Part shown: positions 1 through 10,291 of the stretch, one piece after another
Layout of the letters: every line of letters starts with the position of its first letter
Numbering within the stretch: the first letter of the stretch is position 1
Assembly: GCF_001676655.1 (NCBI RefSeq)
Contig: NZ_LZDB01000002.1
Span: 992,001 to 1,056,000, forward strand
DNA: 64,000 nt
Direction of reading: 5' to 3'
DNA from: Perlucidibaca aquatica
GTDB lineage: Bacteria; Pseudomonadota; Gammaproteobacteria; Pseudomonadales; Moraxellaceae
Notes under the pieces: generated by a model
Told to the model about the DNA's origin: nothing
Database searches by the model: none
What the model saw: the letters and a program-made list of their open reading frames with translations, nothing else
Program-made: the position numbers and the translations under genes

Positions 1-318
1 ACCCTGCTCACCAAAAACATCCCAAAACACCACTGGATACGCCTGAGTTCTGAACTCACTCATTCCAGTCTTTACCGCGCGCTCTGCCAATTTCGGATTC
101 GCGCTGTCGCCCGCTTGCGACAGACCCGCCACATCGCCTTTGATATCTGCCAAAAATACCGGGACACCAAGGTCGGCAAAGCCCTCGGCCAAAATTTGAA
201 GCGTAATCGTTTTACCGGTACCGGTTGCACCCGCCACCAGGCCATGGCGATTAGCGTAACGCCCTTCCAACAAGCACGTGACGTCCCCTTTGCCGACTAA
301 GACTTGATTTCCACTCAT
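1..318 (-). CDS. HerA-like ATPase, YjgR/DUF853 family (N-terminal part, cut by window edge)
   Basis: Only the first 106 residues are present because the gene runs off the left edge. They carry a Walker A P-loop (GATGTGKT, residues 30-37) followed by the hydrophobic strand and ADIKGDVAGL (about 57-66). This pattern is typical of the YjgR/DUF853 branch of HerA/FtsK-like ATPases, whose cellular role is poorly defined. The start is the ATG at 318, because the upstream ATG at 326 is out of frame. A terminator and two tRNA genes lie upstream on the same strand. The Walker B motif and C-terminus are outside the window, so the family call rests on the N-terminus alone. Confidence 0.8.
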   Translation of the reverse strand, partial: MSGNQVLVGKGDVTCLLEGRYANRHGLVAGATGTGKTITLQILAEGFADLGVPVFLADIKGDVAGLSQAGDSANPKLAERAVKTGMSEFRTQAYPVVFWDVFGEQG

Positions 319-434
319 TGCAGCATCCTACTGAAAAGTTAAAACCCAGTAGGCATATAACGGGGCAAGAAAGATCTTGTCAAAGCGAAAAGCAAAGGGA
401 AAATGTGACGGAAGGAATTGACAGAATCTTGGCC

Positions 435-473
435 AAAAAAAACGCCCTAATCTGTTGATTAAGGCGTTTTTTA
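435..473 (-). terminator. Intrinsic terminator after the tRNA pair
   Basis: A-rich tract, stem with arms CGCCCTAATC and GATTAAGGCG (one mismatch), 4-nt loop, then T-rich tract. It reads on both strands. It lies just downstream of tRNA-Asp on the minus strand and separates the tRNA unit from the HerA-like gene. Confidence 0.8.
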
Positions 474-479
474 GTCATA

Positions 480-556
480 TGGCGCAGCGGACGGGACTCG
501 AACCCGCGACCCCCGGCGTGACAGGCCGGTATTCTAACCGACTGAACTACCGCTGC
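480..556 (-). tRNA. tRNA-Asp (GTC)
   Basis: A 77-nt cloverleaf on the minus strand with acceptor arms GCAGCGG/CCGCTGC, an encoded CCA end, a GTTCGAGTCC T-arm and an anticodon loop reading GTC. It lies 22 nt downstream of tRNA-Val and is probably co-transcribed with it. Confidence 0.96.
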
Positions 557-578
557 GCGTCGGTACACAAAGACGAAA

Positions 579-654
579 TGGTGGGTGTTGACGGGATCGA
601 ACCGCCGACCCGCGCCTTGTAAGGGCGCTGCTCTCCCAGCTGAGCTAAACACCC
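579..654 (-). tRNA. tRNA-Val (TAC)
   Basis: A 76-nt cloverleaf on the minus strand. The acceptor arms are GGGTGTT/AACACCC followed by ACCA, the anticodon loop CTTACAA gives anticodon TAC, and the T-arm reads GGTTCGATCC. It is the first gene of a two-tRNA unit driven by the promoter at 678-705. Confidence 0.96.
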
Positions 655-677
655 ATTGTCGTCGCTGTGTGGGGCGC

Positions 678-705
678 ATTATAGGGATTCTTTTCAGGCT
701 GTCAA
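678..705 (-). promoter_or_regulatory. Sigma-70 promoter of the tRNA-Val/tRNA-Asp unit
   Basis: On the minus strand a perfect -35 (TTGACA, 705-700) and a perfect -10 (TATAAT, 683-678) are separated by 16 nt. A GC-rich discriminator follows the -10, the arrangement known for stringently controlled stable-RNA promoters. It ends about 24 nt before tRNA-Val. Confidence 0.85.
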
Positions 706-770
706 AAGGATTCTTAGGGCAAACGCATCAAGTGACGCTTTTATGAGCGCAACGAAGATTTTGAAGGAAT

Positions 771-980
771 TTATGCCTTTGCAAGCAGCCCTTGAGCAGC
801 AAAATGCTTGGCTGCGGCCTCGGCAAGTGCGTAGTCAGCAAAGTGGTCTGCAAACGTATTGCCACGAGGGTCGGCCACTAAGTAGGCCTGTAGCACTAAC
901 TGTAGGGTCTGACGATTAATCTCGCCTAATTCCAAAATAGTGTAGCCAGTGTCCGCCACGGGCCACGCCTGACCAATCAT
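771..980 (-). CDS. Small conserved-looking protein of unknown function (69 aa)
   Basis: The ATG overlaps the stop of the L,D-transpeptidase gene (ATGA at 980-977), so translation is probably coupled. The 69-residue product is soluble, mildly acidic and Ala/Leu-rich. It has no signal peptide, membrane segment or cysteine cluster. I do not recognise the family. It is the last gene of the minus-strand run that starts with topA. The overlap supports it being real, but a function cannot be read from the sequence. Confidence 0.6.
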   Translation of the reverse strand: MIGQAWPVADTGYTILELGEINRQTLQLVLQAYLVADPRGNTFADHFADYALAEAAAKHFAAQGLLAKA

Positions 981-1513
981 GCCTGCTCCGAAATGAACAC
1001 GGGCGTGTAGGCCGGCACTTGATCGAACAGGGTAACGATGTCGGTGTTGCGCATCCGAATACAGCCGTGTGAACGAGGTTCGCCCATGGGTTCACTATCG
1101 GGAGTGCCATGCACATAAATGTAGCGACGCATCGAGTCCACACAACCTTGCGCGTTCTTGCCGCGATTAACACCAGGTTCTAGGCCCGACAGCCATAAAA
1201 TACGGGTCAAGATCCAGTCACGCTGGGGAAATTGAGCCGATAAGTCCGGAGTACAAATTTCTCCGGTAGGACGTCGCCCCCGAAACACGGCTGCCAACGG
1301 CGCATCAGCGCCAATTCGCGCTCGCACACAATGCCAACCACGCGGCGTTTGCTCACTGCCCGCGCACTCGCCAACACCCTTTAATGCGGTAGAGATCGGG
1401 TAGTCTGCGAGGATATTGTTACCTTCACAGAGCCAAAGGCGCTGACTCAGCACACCCACTAGCAGCCAACGAGCAGCGGGGATTTGCGCGGGTAAACCTT
1501 GGCTCGGCAACAT
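977..1513 (-). CDS. L,D-transpeptidase (YkuD domain)
   Basis: The 178-residue protein ends in a YkuD catalytic domain. The histidine of YVHGTP and the SHGCIRM motif with nucleophilic Cys at about residue 151 are both present. Such enzymes make 3-3 or lipoprotein cross-links in peptidoglycan or resemble them. I chose the ATG at 1513 because GAGG lies 5 nt upstream; the longer reading from 1549 would overlap the previous gene. The N-terminus has no obvious Sec signal peptide or membrane anchor, which is unusual for a periplasmic enzyme. The downstream 69-aa gene overlaps by 4 nt. Confidence 0.88.
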   Translation of the reverse strand: MLPSQGLPAQIPAARWLLVGVLSQRLWLCEGNNILADYPISTALKGVGECAGSEQTPRGWHCVRARIGADAPLAAVFRGRRPTGEICTPDLSAQFPQRDWILTRILWLSGLEPGVNRGKNAQGCVDSMRRYIYVHGTPDSEPMGEPRSHGCIRMRNTDIVTLFDQVPAYTPVFISEQA

Positions 1514-1520
1514 ACAGACC

Positions 1521-1766
1521 TCAATGCAGGGTTTTTTGATCGCCCTCAAAGCCTTCGGGATTGGCCAGATGATGTGTTGCCAATTGAACGCCAGCCCCGA
1601 CCATAGCGCGTGCGATATCGGTGGTACGCGCGCCCAACATTAAACGAGCTTCCGCCGAGAAGCGCACACTGACTAGAGGCTCAGCGTCCGCCGCATCGCC
1701 ACTACGTCGTAAAATCACTTCGCCATCGGCCGATTCGGTCAGTTCTAAAAATGCAAAATCAGACAT
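1521..1766 (-). CDS. Small hypothetical protein (81 aa), probable PA3009-like
   Basis: An 81-residue protein beginning MSDFAFLELT, from the ATG at 1766. It is predicted to be soluble, with alternating beta-strand and helix character. No catalytic motif is visible. A small gene at this place between topA and its DUF6586 neighbour is what I recall for the Pseudomonas region PA3009-PA3011, so it is probably conserved. It is 7 nt from the L,D-transpeptidase start and 22 nt after the DUF6586 gene, so one operon is likely. Function unknown. Confidence 0.7.
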   Translation of the reverse strand: MSDFAFLELTESADGEVILRRSGDAADAEPLVSVRFSAEARLMLGARTTDIARAMVGAGVQLATHHLANPEGFEGDQKTLH

Positions 1767-1788
1767 GGGGTTCTCAAAAATAAAAACG

Positions 1789-2328
1789 TTAAAACTCAAC
1801 GAGCTCGGCGCGGAAATCGCGGATGGCTTGCGTCAAGGCACGATGAATAGCGTCTAAGGTAGCCAGATCGGTCTGACTCAGCGGTGAGTCCACGGTGGTA
1901 TTGACGACTGCAATCCCAATACGGGCCGGTGACTCTGCTTCTGTGGCCAAATCAGGCAATTCAATCGGCAACAGGGTCGCCCGATAGAGCTGAGTGAGCT
2001 GGGATAGCCAGCTATCAGGCAGTTCGCTCAGCTGCTGCAAAATTTCCGCCTCCGGCGACACCTGCTGACGCTGCGCCATCGCCGCAGCAAGCGCAGCCGG
2101 GGACGATACCGGCGGAATAACCTTGTAGAAGCGCGACAGCTCCTGCATGAACGCGCCTAGGCCCGCATGCAGATGCCCGATGGCGGCTTCGCGACAACTC
2201 ATCGCCCGTGGCTCCGCGTCAAAAGAGTCCGTGTCGGCCAATGCCGCCTGCAACAAATTCAATTGCAGGCGAGCAAAATAGAGCTTTTGGTTCGTCCGCG
2301 CCGGAAAAATATTACGGTCTTTACTCAT
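1789..2328 (-). CDS. DUF6586-like protein, topA-linked
   Basis: A 179-residue, largely helical soluble protein without signal peptide or recognisable active-site motif. Its ATG lies inside the end of topA (8-nt overlap), so the two are co-transcribed and probably translationally coupled. Position and size match the DUF6586 protein encoded next to topA in Pseudomonas; the identity is inferred from context and general resemblance, not from an alignment. Function unknown. A role linked to topA would be speculation. Confidence 0.72.
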   Translation of the reverse strand: MSKDRNIFPARTNQKLYFARLQLNLLQAALADTDSFDAEPRAMSCREAAIGHLHAGLGAFMQELSRFYKVIPPVSSPAALAAAMAQRQQVSPEAEILQQLSELPDSWLSQLTQLYRATLLPIELPDLATEAESPARIGIAVVNTTVDSPLSQTDLATLDAIHRALTQAIRDFRAELVEF

Positions 2329-4969
2329 CGGACTTGACCTTCTTGTCCGCTTTTGGCGCCGTCACAACCCAGCGTCCGCCTTCAAAATAGGCCTGCCAAC
2401 CCGTGGCCTTGCCATCTTGCTCAGACATCACATACTGCTCGCGTGTCTTGCGGCTGAAACGAAGGATATAAGGGCGACCCTCCGGATCTTGACGCGGGGC
2501 ATCGAGCAAATACTGATGCTTAGGATCGAGCTGCTCGGCCACCGTATGAAGCTCGTCTACCGAGGGGGCGCGAGTCTCGCGATTCTTAGGGAATTTGCTA
2601 GCCGCTAAGAACAAGCCGCTGGCCCCGTCGCGCAGCAGGAAATGATCGTCACACTTGGCACAGGGCAGGTGTGGCATACGGATAGGATCGGCTTTCGGCG
2701 GCGCGGCTTCGCCACTGCGCAGCAGCTTGCGCGTGTTGCCACAGGTCGTGCTGGTGCAGCCGAAATACTTGCCGAAGCGGCCGGTCTTCAACTGCATGTC
2801 GCTGCCACACTTGTCGCACTCGATCAGCGGGCCGTCATAACCCTTGATGCGATAGCTGCCCTCTTCCACTTCATAACCCGCGCAGTCGGGGTTATTGCCA
2901 CAAACGTGCAGCTTACGATCGGCATCGATCAGATAGCTTTCCATGGCAGTGCCGCAAAGCGGGCAACGATGCTTAGCACGCAGCGCTTTGGTTTCACTTT
3001 CATCATCATCATCGGAGACCGCTTCATCGCCGCGAATCAAATTGAGGGTGAACTTGCAGCGCTCCTTTGGCGGCAATGCGTAGCCCGAGCAGCCCAGGAA
3101 AACGCCAGTGGAGGCGGTACGAATTTGCAGCGGGCGGGTACAGAGCTGGCAAGGCAGCTCGGTTTGCACCGGCAGATTGCGACGCATACCGTCGTCATCT
3201 TGCCCTGCTTTTTCGAGCTTCTTCAGGAAGTCCTTGTAGAAGCGATCGAGCACGGCCTTCCAGTTCTCTGAACCCTCAGCCACTTTGTCGAGCTGAGCCT
3301 CTAGATCCGCCGTGAAGGCGTAATCCATGAGATTGCTGAAGTTCTCGCTGAGGCGATCGGTCACGATATCGCCCATTTTCTCCGCATAGAAGCGACGGTT
3401 CTCAACGCGGGCATAGCCGCGATCCTGAATCGTGGAGATGATGGCAGCATAGGTCGATGGCCGGCCAATGCCGCGTTTTTCTAACTCACGCACCAAGCTG
3501 GCTTCGGTATAGCGCGCTACCGGCTTGGTGAAATGCTGCTTGGGATCGAGTGCCTGCAAGGCCAAGGTTTCGCCTACGGCTACATCCGGCAGGACAATGT
3601 CTTCTTTATCTTTAGCAATCGCACTGAGCACGCGAGTGAAGCCATCAAAACGCAAAATACGGCCACGGGTACGCAGCTCGAAATCCGCCGCACTCACCGT
3701 CAGACTGGTGCTGGTGTATTCGGCCTCGGTCATCTGGCAAGCCACGAACTGACGCCAGATCAGGTCATATAAACGCTCAGCATCTTTCTCCAGCCCTTCA
3801 ACCGTACCTGGTTTGGCCGACACATTAGAAGGACGGATTGCTTCATGCGCCTCTTGCGCGCCTTCCTTGCTGCTATAGGAAATGGGGTTGGCGGGCAGGT
3901 ATTTCGCGCCAAACTGGTCCGTGATGTAGTCGCGAACGGCGGCCACAGCATCCTGACTCAGGTTGGTCGAGTCGGTACGCATATAGGTGATGTGACCGGC
4001 TTCATACAGACGCTGCGCCAGCGTCATGGTCTTTTTCACACTAAAGCCCAAGCGCGTGCTCGCAGCCTGCTGCAGTGTGGACGTAATGAACGGTGCTGTG
4101 GGCTTGCTGCGAGTGGGTTTGTCTTCCCGCTTAGTCACGCGATAGGCTGCTTTCTGCAACACCGTCACGGCGGCACTGGCTTGCGCTTCGTTGACCGGCT
4201 TGAAGGCATCACCACCCTGCTTGCTTACCTCAAGGCGCAAGGCACCCTGCTGTGGCGTTAGGGTATCGGCCCAAATCTCCCAATATTCTTCGGGGATGAA
4301 GGCGCGAATTTCACGCTCACGCTCAACCACTAAACGCACCGCCACCGACTGCACTCGACCGGCGGACAAGCCACGCGCAATCTTTTCCCAGAGCAGTGGC
4401 GACACCATGTAGCCAACGACACGATCGAGGAAACGACGCGCCTGCTGGGCATTCACACGATCCAGATTGAGCTCACCCGGCGCTTTAAATGCCTCGGTAA
4501 TGGCCGTCTTGGTAATTTCGTTAAACACCACGCGCTTAAAGCGGCTGTCATCGCCGCCAATGACTTCGCGAAGATGCCACGCAATGGCCTCCCCTTCGCG
4601 ATCCAAGTCGGTGGCGAGATAGATAGTGTCGGCTTCCTTTGCCAGCGCTTTGAGCTCACTGACGACTTTCTCTTTGCCGGGCAGGATTTCGTATTTGGCC
4701 TTCCAGCTCTTGTCCGGATCAACACCCATGCGTGCCACGAGCGCCGCGCGCTGCTTGCCCGCTTTCTGCTCGAGCTTTTGCTCAGGCGAGAGCTTACGGG
4801 TCTCAGCCGCCGCTTTTGCTCGCTCGGCGGGATCACTGGTGGAACCGCCACTGACCGGCAAATCGCGGACATGGCCAACACTGGACTTCACAATAAAGTC
4901 TTTGCCCAGATACTTGTTGATGGTCTTGGCTTTCGCCGGCGACTCGACGATGACCAGTGATCTACCCAT
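2321..4969 (-). CDS. topA: DNA topoisomerase I
   Basis: An 882-residue type IA topoisomerase that relaxes negative supercoils. The N-terminal Toprim domain starts [13 protein letters not shown] and includes the [13 protein letters not shown] acidic motif. The catalytic tyrosine lies in [12 protein letters not shown], and the GIGRPSTYA strand-binding motif follows. The C-terminal third carries Cys-rich zinc ribbons (such as CDKCGSDM and CAKCDDHF) and a basic tail. Length matches gammaproteobacterial TopA. The start ATG at 4969 gives the canonical [11 protein letters not shown]-terminus. Downstream genes overlap or are tightly spaced. It lies near lexA, as in Pseudomonas. Confidence 0.98.
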   Translation of the reverse strand: MGRSLVIVESPAKAKTINKYLGKDFIVKSSVGHVRDLPVSGGSTSDPAERAKAAAETRKLSPEQKLEQKAGKQRAALVARMGVDPDKSWKAKYEILPGKEKVVSELKALAKEADTIYLATDLDREGEAIAWHLREVIGGDDSRFKRVVFNEITKTAITEAFKAPGELNLDRVNAQQARRFLDRVVGYMVSPLLWEKIARGLSAGRVQSVAVRLVVEREREIRAFIPEEYWEIWADTLTPQQGALRLEVSKQGGDAFKPVNEAQASAAVTVLQKAAYRVTKREDKPTRSKPTAPFITSTLQQAASTRLGFSVKKTMTLAQRLYEAGHITYMRTDSTNLSQDAVAAVRDYITDQFGAKYLPANPISYSSKEGAQEAHEAIRPSNVSAKPGTVEGLEKDAERLYDLIWRQFVACQMTEAEYTSTSLTVSAADFELRTRGRILRFDGFTRVLSAIAKDKEDIVLPDVAVGETLALQALDPKQHFTKPVARYTEASLVRELEKRGIGRPSTYAAIISTIQDRGYARVENRRFYAEKMGDIVTDRLSENFSNLMDYAFTADLEAQLDKVAEGSENWKAVLDRFYKDFLKKLEKAGQDDDGMRRNLPVQTELPCQLCTRPLQIRTASTGVFLGCSGYALPPKERCKFTLNLIRGDEAVSDDDDESETKALRAKHRCPLCGTAMESYLIDADRKLHVCGNNPDCAGYEVEEGSYRIKGYDGPLIECDKCGSDMQLKTGRFGKYFGCTSTTCGNTRKLLRSGEAAPPKADPIRMPHLPCAKCDDHFLLRDGASGLFLAASKFPKNRETRAPSVDELHTVAEQLDPKHQYLLDAPRQDPEGRPYILRFSRKTREQYVMSEQDGKATGWQAYFEGGRWVVTAPKADKKVKSDE

Positions 4970-5059
4970 GGTGTCGGGAATTCCTTACAACGGTGAATGA
5001 TGGGACGCAGACAACGCCCATCAAAAGAGCGGCATATATACGAGGACGGCGCGATGGGG

Positions 5060-5503
5060 TCAAGCAAACACCGTCTTAAGTAGGCGAATGAACTGCTCTA
5101 CGGTTTGAATTTGGCCATCCTCACGCCAATAAAGCACCACGCCGTCAGCACGAACATCAATACCCAACCAACCAGCAGGCGCCGGCGTTGGCCAAGGAGG
5201 CGAAGTGAGCCAGGCCGATTTGTCATCGAGGGGCTGCCAGTTGAGCAGTCCCTCATGCCAACGCCAGCGACCCAATGCCACCGGCTGAGTCGTGAGCGGA
5301 TAGCGATACTGGGCAATCAGCCCCTGCCCCGGCTTTTGGCCCAGCCACTCTGGCGCTACTCGCAGGTTCACGCTTAAGCCTTGGGACTTGGCAAAGTCAC
5401 GCTGCTTAATAAGCGCCCGATCACTGCTACTGGGGCGCAGCCACATAATGTTGCCAATGATGCTGGCCAGTACCAAAAAGCTCACCCAAAGAAACGTCGT
5501 CAT
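5060..5503 (-). CDS. Membrane-anchored protein of unknown function (147 aa)
   Basis: From the ATG at 5503 the protein has one N-terminal transmembrane helix (about residues 3-19) followed by a soluble domain of about 125 residues rich in Trp and Pro. The in-frame start at 5551 would add a charged stretch before the helix and reach towards the lexA regulatory region, so I prefer 5503. It sits between topA and lexA, facing away from lexA. Pseudomonas has sulA near this place, but the sequence does not look like SulA. Function unknown; it might share the SOS boxes of lexA. Confidence 0.65.
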   Translation of the reverse strand: MTTFLWVSFLVLASIIGNIMWLRPSSSDRALIKQRDFAKSQGLSVNLRVAPEWLGQKPGQGLIAQYRYPLTTQPVALGRWRWHEGLLNWQPLDDKSAWLTSPPWPTPAPAGWLGIDVRADGVVLYWREDGQIQTVEQFIRLLKTVFA

Positions 5504-5570
5504 GACACCCGCCTTTGCGATTAAGGGATCGAGTCTATCAGTTTGTATCAACCGACTATCGGAAAACTTA

Positions 5571-5604
5571 CTGACGATAGAGTCAGCACTGGCTTTTTGG
5601 TCAG
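5571..5604 (+). promoter_or_regulatory. Two tandem candidate LexA boxes upstream of lexA
   Basis: Two CTG-N10-CAG elements lie back to back: 5571-5586 (CTGACGATAGAGTCAG) and 5589-5604 (CTGGCTTTTTGGTCAG). Their outer bases (TACTG and CAGTA) fit the gammaproteobacterial SOS consensus, but the central ten bases are less AT-rich than the best boxes. They end 40 nt before the lexA ATG, a sensible place for autoregulation; E. coli lexA also has two boxes. They could also act on the divergent gene at 5060-5503. Confidence 0.6.
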
Positions 5605-5644
5605 TATTCTCGTATTTTGGCCATTCACAAAGAGATCAATCGTC

Positions 5645-6256
5645 ATGCAAGCACTCACCACGCGCCAAGCTGAAATTCTCGACTTTATTCGCGACTGCGT
5701 CGAAAGCAATGGCATGGCACCTACCCGCGCTGAAGTCGCTCTCAAGTTCGGCTTCCGCTCTAAAACGGCAGCAGCGGATCATCTGCGCGCACTGGAGCAG
5801 AAGGGCTATATCAAATTACATGCTGAACTGTCTCGGGGCATACAGCTGCTGGTTGACGAGCTGCTCGACGAAGACCTCATCCCCGTCATTGGTTCCGTGG
5901 CTGCGGGCCTGCCGCTAGAGGCCGTGGAGAATCACGATCACAGCCTGCCTGTTCCGCGCGGCCTGTTTAACAAGCGCCCAACCTATCTACTGCGCGTCCG
6001 CGGCGAATCCATGAAGGATGCTGGCATCCTCGATGGCGACCTCATTGCGGTCTACAAAACCAGCATCGCTCGCGCCGGCCAGATTGTTATCGCACGCATC
6101 GACAACGAAGTGACCGTTAAATACCTCGATTACGAGAAAAAAATGGTGAAGCTAGTCCCCGCCAACACCACCTTTGAGCCGCAGCTGATTTCGCCCGACA
6201 AGGTGGTGATTGAGGGTGTGTTTGTCGGCCTGATTCGGGACAGCTTCGCAACCTGA
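5645..6256 (+). CDS. lexA: LexA repressor, SOS regulator
   Basis: The 203-residue protein has the N-terminal winged helix (MQALTTRQAE..., recognition helix around SKTAAADHLRAL), the Ala-Gly autocleavage site at residues 87-88 (SVAAGLP), catalytic Ser122 in RGESMKDAG and catalytic Lys159 in VTVKYL. RecA-stimulated self-cleavage derepresses the SOS regulon. I chose the ATG at 5645, which gives the canonical MQ-L-T-RQ start; the longer reading from 5543 would cover the LexA boxes. umuDC near the right edge of this window is a likely target. Confidence 0.98.
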   Translation: MQALTTRQAEILDFIRDCVESNGMAPTRAEVALKFGFRSKTAAADHLRALEQKGYIKLHAELSRGIQLLVDELLDEDLIPVIGSVAAGLPLEAVENHDHSLPVPRGLFNKRPTYLLRVRGESMKDAGILDGDLIAVYKTSIARAGQIVIARIDNEVTVKYLDYEKKMVKLVPANTTFEPQLISPDKVVIEGVFVGLIRDSFAT

Positions 6257-6276
6257 TCAGCGCTAAGACAGACCAC

Positions 6277-6657
6277 TTATGCCGCTGTCTGTATTAACTC
6301 GATCTTGTAGCCGTCCGGGTCTTCGACAAAGGCAATGACCGTGGTGCCATGCATCATCGGGCCCGCCGGGCGTGTGACCTTGCCACCCTTGGCGATCACG
6401 GCCTCGCAGGCAGCATAGGCATCCGGCACGGCCAGCGCGACATGGCCGTAGCCAGTGCCGAGTTCGTAGGCTGCCGTGTCCCAGTTATGGGTCAACTCCA
6501 GCTCCATGGTATCGCCCTCAAAACCCATAAAGGCCAGTGTGAAGCGACCGCCGGGGTAATCGTTGCGACGCCGCAGCTGCATGCCAAGGACATCGCGATA
6601 GAAATTGATGGAACGATCCAAGTCGCCGACGCGAAGCATGGTGTGAAGGATGCGCAT
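6277..6657 (-). CDS. gloA: Lactoylglutathione lyase (glyoxalase I)
   Basis: A 126-residue VOC-fold enzyme that converts the hemithioacetal of methylglyoxal and glutathione to S-lactoylglutathione. The sequence starts [10 protein letters not shown] and has both paired beta-alpha-beta modules and the usual metal ligands: His5 region, the Glu of [10 protein letters not shown], the His of GYGHVALAV and the Glu of GYKIELIQ. The start at 6657 follows a GGGAG ribosome site 7 nt upstream; the longer reading to 6903 is unsupported and crosses a terminator. It is a stand-alone gene between lexA (convergent) and fadA. Confidence 0.96.
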   Translation of the reverse strand: MRILHTMLRVGDLDRSINFYRDVLGMQLRRRNDYPGGRFTLAFMGFEGDTMELELTHNWDTAAYELGTGYGHVALAVPDAYAACEAVIAKGGKVTRPAGPMMHGTTVIAFVEDPDGYKIELIQTAA

Positions 6658-6691
6658 TGTGTTCTCCCAATCATTCATCAGAACTACAGGC

Positions 6692-6727
6692 AAAAAAATA
6701 CCGCGCAAGTCACACGCGGTATTTTTA
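6692..6727 (-). terminator. Terminator of the fadBA operon
   Basis: Stem ATACCGCG / CGCGGTAT flanked by an A tract on one side and a T tract on the other, readable on both strands. It lies about 50 nt after the fadA stop and before gloA. Confidence 0.85.
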
Positions 6728-6776
6728 GCGGAACGCTTCGGCAGTGCAGTGCAACAAAGCCACTGCACGCTGTAGC

Positions 6777-7964
<1,188 letters not shown>

Positions 7965-7969
7965 CTAGA

Positions 7970-10120
7970 TCAGCCGAAAAATTTCTGGTTGTTGGCGGCC
8001 ATGGTCTTGATCAGAGCCGGTGCCTCGTAGGCCTTGCCCAGGTGCGCAAACTTCTCGCACAGCGCCAGGTAGTTCTGAATACCCATCTGGTCCACATAAC
8101 GGCAGGCGCCGCCACGGAACGGTGGGAAACCGATGCCCATAATCAGCGCCATGTCGGCTTCAGCAGCCGAGGCAACGATCTTCTCTTCCAAGCAACGGGC
8201 AATTTCATTAACCAGTGGCAGCATCAAGCGAGCGATGATCTCGTCAGCCTCAAATTCCTTGCGCGCGGCAACCACCGGAGCAATCAACTCATAGGTGGTT
8301 GGATCAACCACTTTCTTCGGCTTGCCCTTCTTGTCTTGTTCGTAGACATAGAAACCCTTGCCGTTCTTCTGGCCGTAGCGGGTGTTGTCGAACATGATTT
8401 CAGTGGCGGACTTGTAGTCCGGCTTCATGCGGTCTGGGAAGCCTTCAGCCATAACGTGCGCAGCGTGAACGCCGGTGTCGATACCAACCACGTCGAGCAG
8501 GTAAGCCGGGCCCATGGGCCAGCCAAACTTTTCCATGACCTTGTCGATGGCCTGGAAGTCGGCACCATCACGCACCAGCAGGTCGAAGCCACCGAAGTAC
8601 GGGAACAGCACGCGGTTGACCAGGAAACCTGGGCAATCGTTAACCACAATCGGGGTTTTGCCCATTTGCTGCGCCAGTTTAACGGTGGCGGCCACGGCTT
8701 CATCCGACGATTGCTCGCCACGGATGACTTCCACCAGCGGCATCATGTGTACCGGGTTGAAGAAGTGCATGCCAACGAAATTCTGTGGGCGCTTCAAGGA
8801 CTTGGCGAGATGTGTGATGGAAATGGTCGAGGTGTTGGACGCGAGGATGCAATCGTCGGCAACCAGGCCTTCCACTTCCGACAGCACAGCACCCTTGACC
8901 TTGGCATTCTCGACCACGGCTTCGATGACGATGTCGACGGTCTTGAAGTCGCCATAGTTCAGCGTCGGGCGAATAGCAGAAAGCACCTTGCCCATCTTGT
9001 CTGCGGTCAGGCGGCCCTTGGCGACTTGGCCAGAGAGCAGTTTAGTGGCTTCGCCCATGCCCAAATCGAGCGCTTCGGAGCGAATGTCTTTCATGATGAT
9101 CGGCGTGCCTTTGCTCGCCGACTGGTAGGCAATGCCGCCACCCATGATGCCGGCGCCGAGTACAGCGGCCTGCTTTACTTCTTTAGCCGACTTAGCCGAG
9201 TGCTTCTTGGCTGCTTTTTTCACGGCTTGGTCAGCCATGAACAACCCGATGAGCGCGTTGGCCTGCGGTGTTACGGCTGCCTTGGCGAAACCGGCGGCTT
9301 CGGCCTGCATGGCATCGTCGCGGGTCATGGTGGCATGCTTTTGCATGGTCTTCACGGCCAGTACCGGCGCGGGATAGTTGCTACCGGCTTTGCCAGCAAC
9401 TACTGCCATCGATGTATTGAAGGCCATCATCTGTTCCATCATGTTGAGCTTGACCGGAGCCAGCTTTTCAGCTTTCTTGGCCTTCCAGTCCAGCTTGCCC
9501 GCAATGGCTTGTTGCAACAGGTTGATGGCGGCATCACGCACCAGCTCGGGCGCAACCACGGCGTCTACGGCACCTTCCTTCAGAGCAACATCCGGGCGCT
9601 TTTCGCTGCCACCAGCAATCCACTCAACGGCATTATCGATACCAATCACACGGCTCAGGCGAACCGTGCCGCCGAAGCCTGGGAACAGGCCCAGCTTGAC
9701 TTCCGGCAGACCGACCTTGGCGGCAGTGGACATCACGCGGTAATCGCAAGACAGGCACATTTCAAAACCGCCACCGAGGGCGATGCCATTGATGGCAACC
9801 ACAGACGGCACGGTCAGGTCTTCAAACGCGCTGAACACGGAAGCGGCCTTTGCAGTCCACTCCACGACACCGGCTTCGCCGTTGGCGAACAGCGAACCGA
9901 ATTCGGTGATGTCGGCACCGACGATAAATACGCCTTTGCCAGACGTGACGACCACGCCCTTGATGCTGCTGTCAGCCTTGATCGCTTGCGTAGCGGCAGC
10001 AAGTTCGTTCACCGTGACGGCGTTGAACTTGTTGACAGACTCGCCAGCGAGATCGAATTTGAGTTCCGCGATGCCATTCTCCAGCGCTTGCACGCTGATG
10101 GCTGATCCCGAATAAATCAT
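7970..10120 (-). CDS. fadB: Fatty-acid oxidation complex alpha subunit (enoyl-CoA hydratase / 3-hydroxyacyl-CoA dehydrogenase)
   Basis: A 716-residue bifunctional enzyme. The N-terminal crotonase domain includes [16 protein letters not shown]. The NAD-binding dehydrogenase domain begins [16 protein letters not shown] near residue 315 and is followed by [17 protein letters not shown] with its catalytic His, then two helical dehydrogenase C-terminal domains. Length matches Pseudomonas FadB (about 715). The start at 10120 gives [10 protein letters not shown] with GGAG upstream; the extension to 10264 is not supported. It is the first gene of fadBA; a symmetrical element upstream may be the site of a fatty-acid-responsive repressor. 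Confidence 0.97.
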   Translation of the reverse strand: MIYSGSAISVQALENGIAELKFDLAGESVNKFNAVTVNELAAATQAIKADSSIKGVVVTSGKGVFIVGADITEFGSLFANGEAGVVEWTAKAASVFSAFEDLTVPSVVAINGIALGGGFEMCLSCDYRVMSTAAKVGLPEVKLGLFPGFGGTVRLSRVIGIDNAVEWIAGGSEKRPDVALKEGAVDAVVAPELVRDAAINLLQQAIAGKLDWKAKKAEKLAPVKLNMMEQMMAFNTSMAVVAGKAGSNYPAPVLAVKTMQKHATMTRDDAMQAEAAGFAKAAVTPQANALIGLFMADQAVKKAAKKHSAKSAKEVKQAAVLGAGIMGGGIAYQSASKGTPIIMKDIRSEALDLGMGEATKLLSGQVAKGRLTADKMGKVLSAIRPTLNYGDFKTVDIVIEAVVENAKVKGAVLSEVEGLVADDCILASNTSTISITHLAKSLKRPQNFVGMHFFNPVHMMPLVEVIRGEQSSDEAVAATVKLAQQMGKTPIVVNDCPGFLVNRVLFPYFGGFDLLVRDGADFQAIDKVMEKFGWPMGPAYLLDVVGIDTGVHAAHVMAEGFPDRMKPDYKSATEIMFDNTRYGQKNGKGFYVYEQDKKGKPKKVVDPTTYELIAPVVAARKEFEADEIIARLMLPLVNEIARCLEEKIVASAAEADMALIMGIGFPPFRGGACRYVDQMGIQNYLALCEKFAHLGKAYEAPALIKTMAANNQKFFG

Positions 10121-10138
10121 GCAGTGATCTCCGTTTTT

Positions 10139-10154
10139 TTCGAAAGAGTTCGAA
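10139..10154. promoter_or_regulatory. Dyad element upstream of fadB
   Basis: TTCGAA-AGAG-TTCGAA, two palindromic hexamers 4 nt apart, 19 nt upstream of the fadB start codon. Its position suits an operator, since fadBA operons are usually repressed by PsrA/FadR-type regulators. The sequence is not the PsrA motif I know, so the regulator is left open. Confidence 0.3.
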
Positions 10155-10249
10155 TGAATGCACACGCCGCTGCGGTCAATCGACCAAACAGCACGAAAGC
10201 GGGTTGGCCGAGTGTACGCATCTCCGGCTTTTTTGGCAGGGGTTTTACG

Positions 10250-10279
10250 AAGGCGGCGCGTCATTTGCGCCGCCTTTTT
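10250..10279. terminator. GC-rich hairpin between the LonB-like gene and fadB
   Basis: Perfect 10-bp stem AAGGCGGCGC / GCGCCGCCTT with a 7-nt loop. The T tract follows on the plus strand, while the gene that ends next to it is on the minus strand, where the tract is poorer. It probably serves the protease gene ending at 10292. Confidence 0.6.
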
Positions 10280-10291
10280 GTGACTAGCGAG

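Noticed and set aside
380-679. 99-codon minus-strand frame over the tRNA pair
   Set aside because: It is a translation of the tRNA-Asp and tRNA-Val genes on the coding strand of the RNAs (RIPACHAGGRGFESRPLRH is a well-known tRNA artefact).
5060-5503. SulA identity for the gene between topA and lexA
   Set aside because: Position matches Pseudomonas sulA, but the product has an N-terminal membrane helix and no SulA-like motif.
8042-10105. 687-codon plus-strand frame
   Set aside because: It is antisense to fadB, His-rich and of low-complexity composition; fadB has all family motifs.
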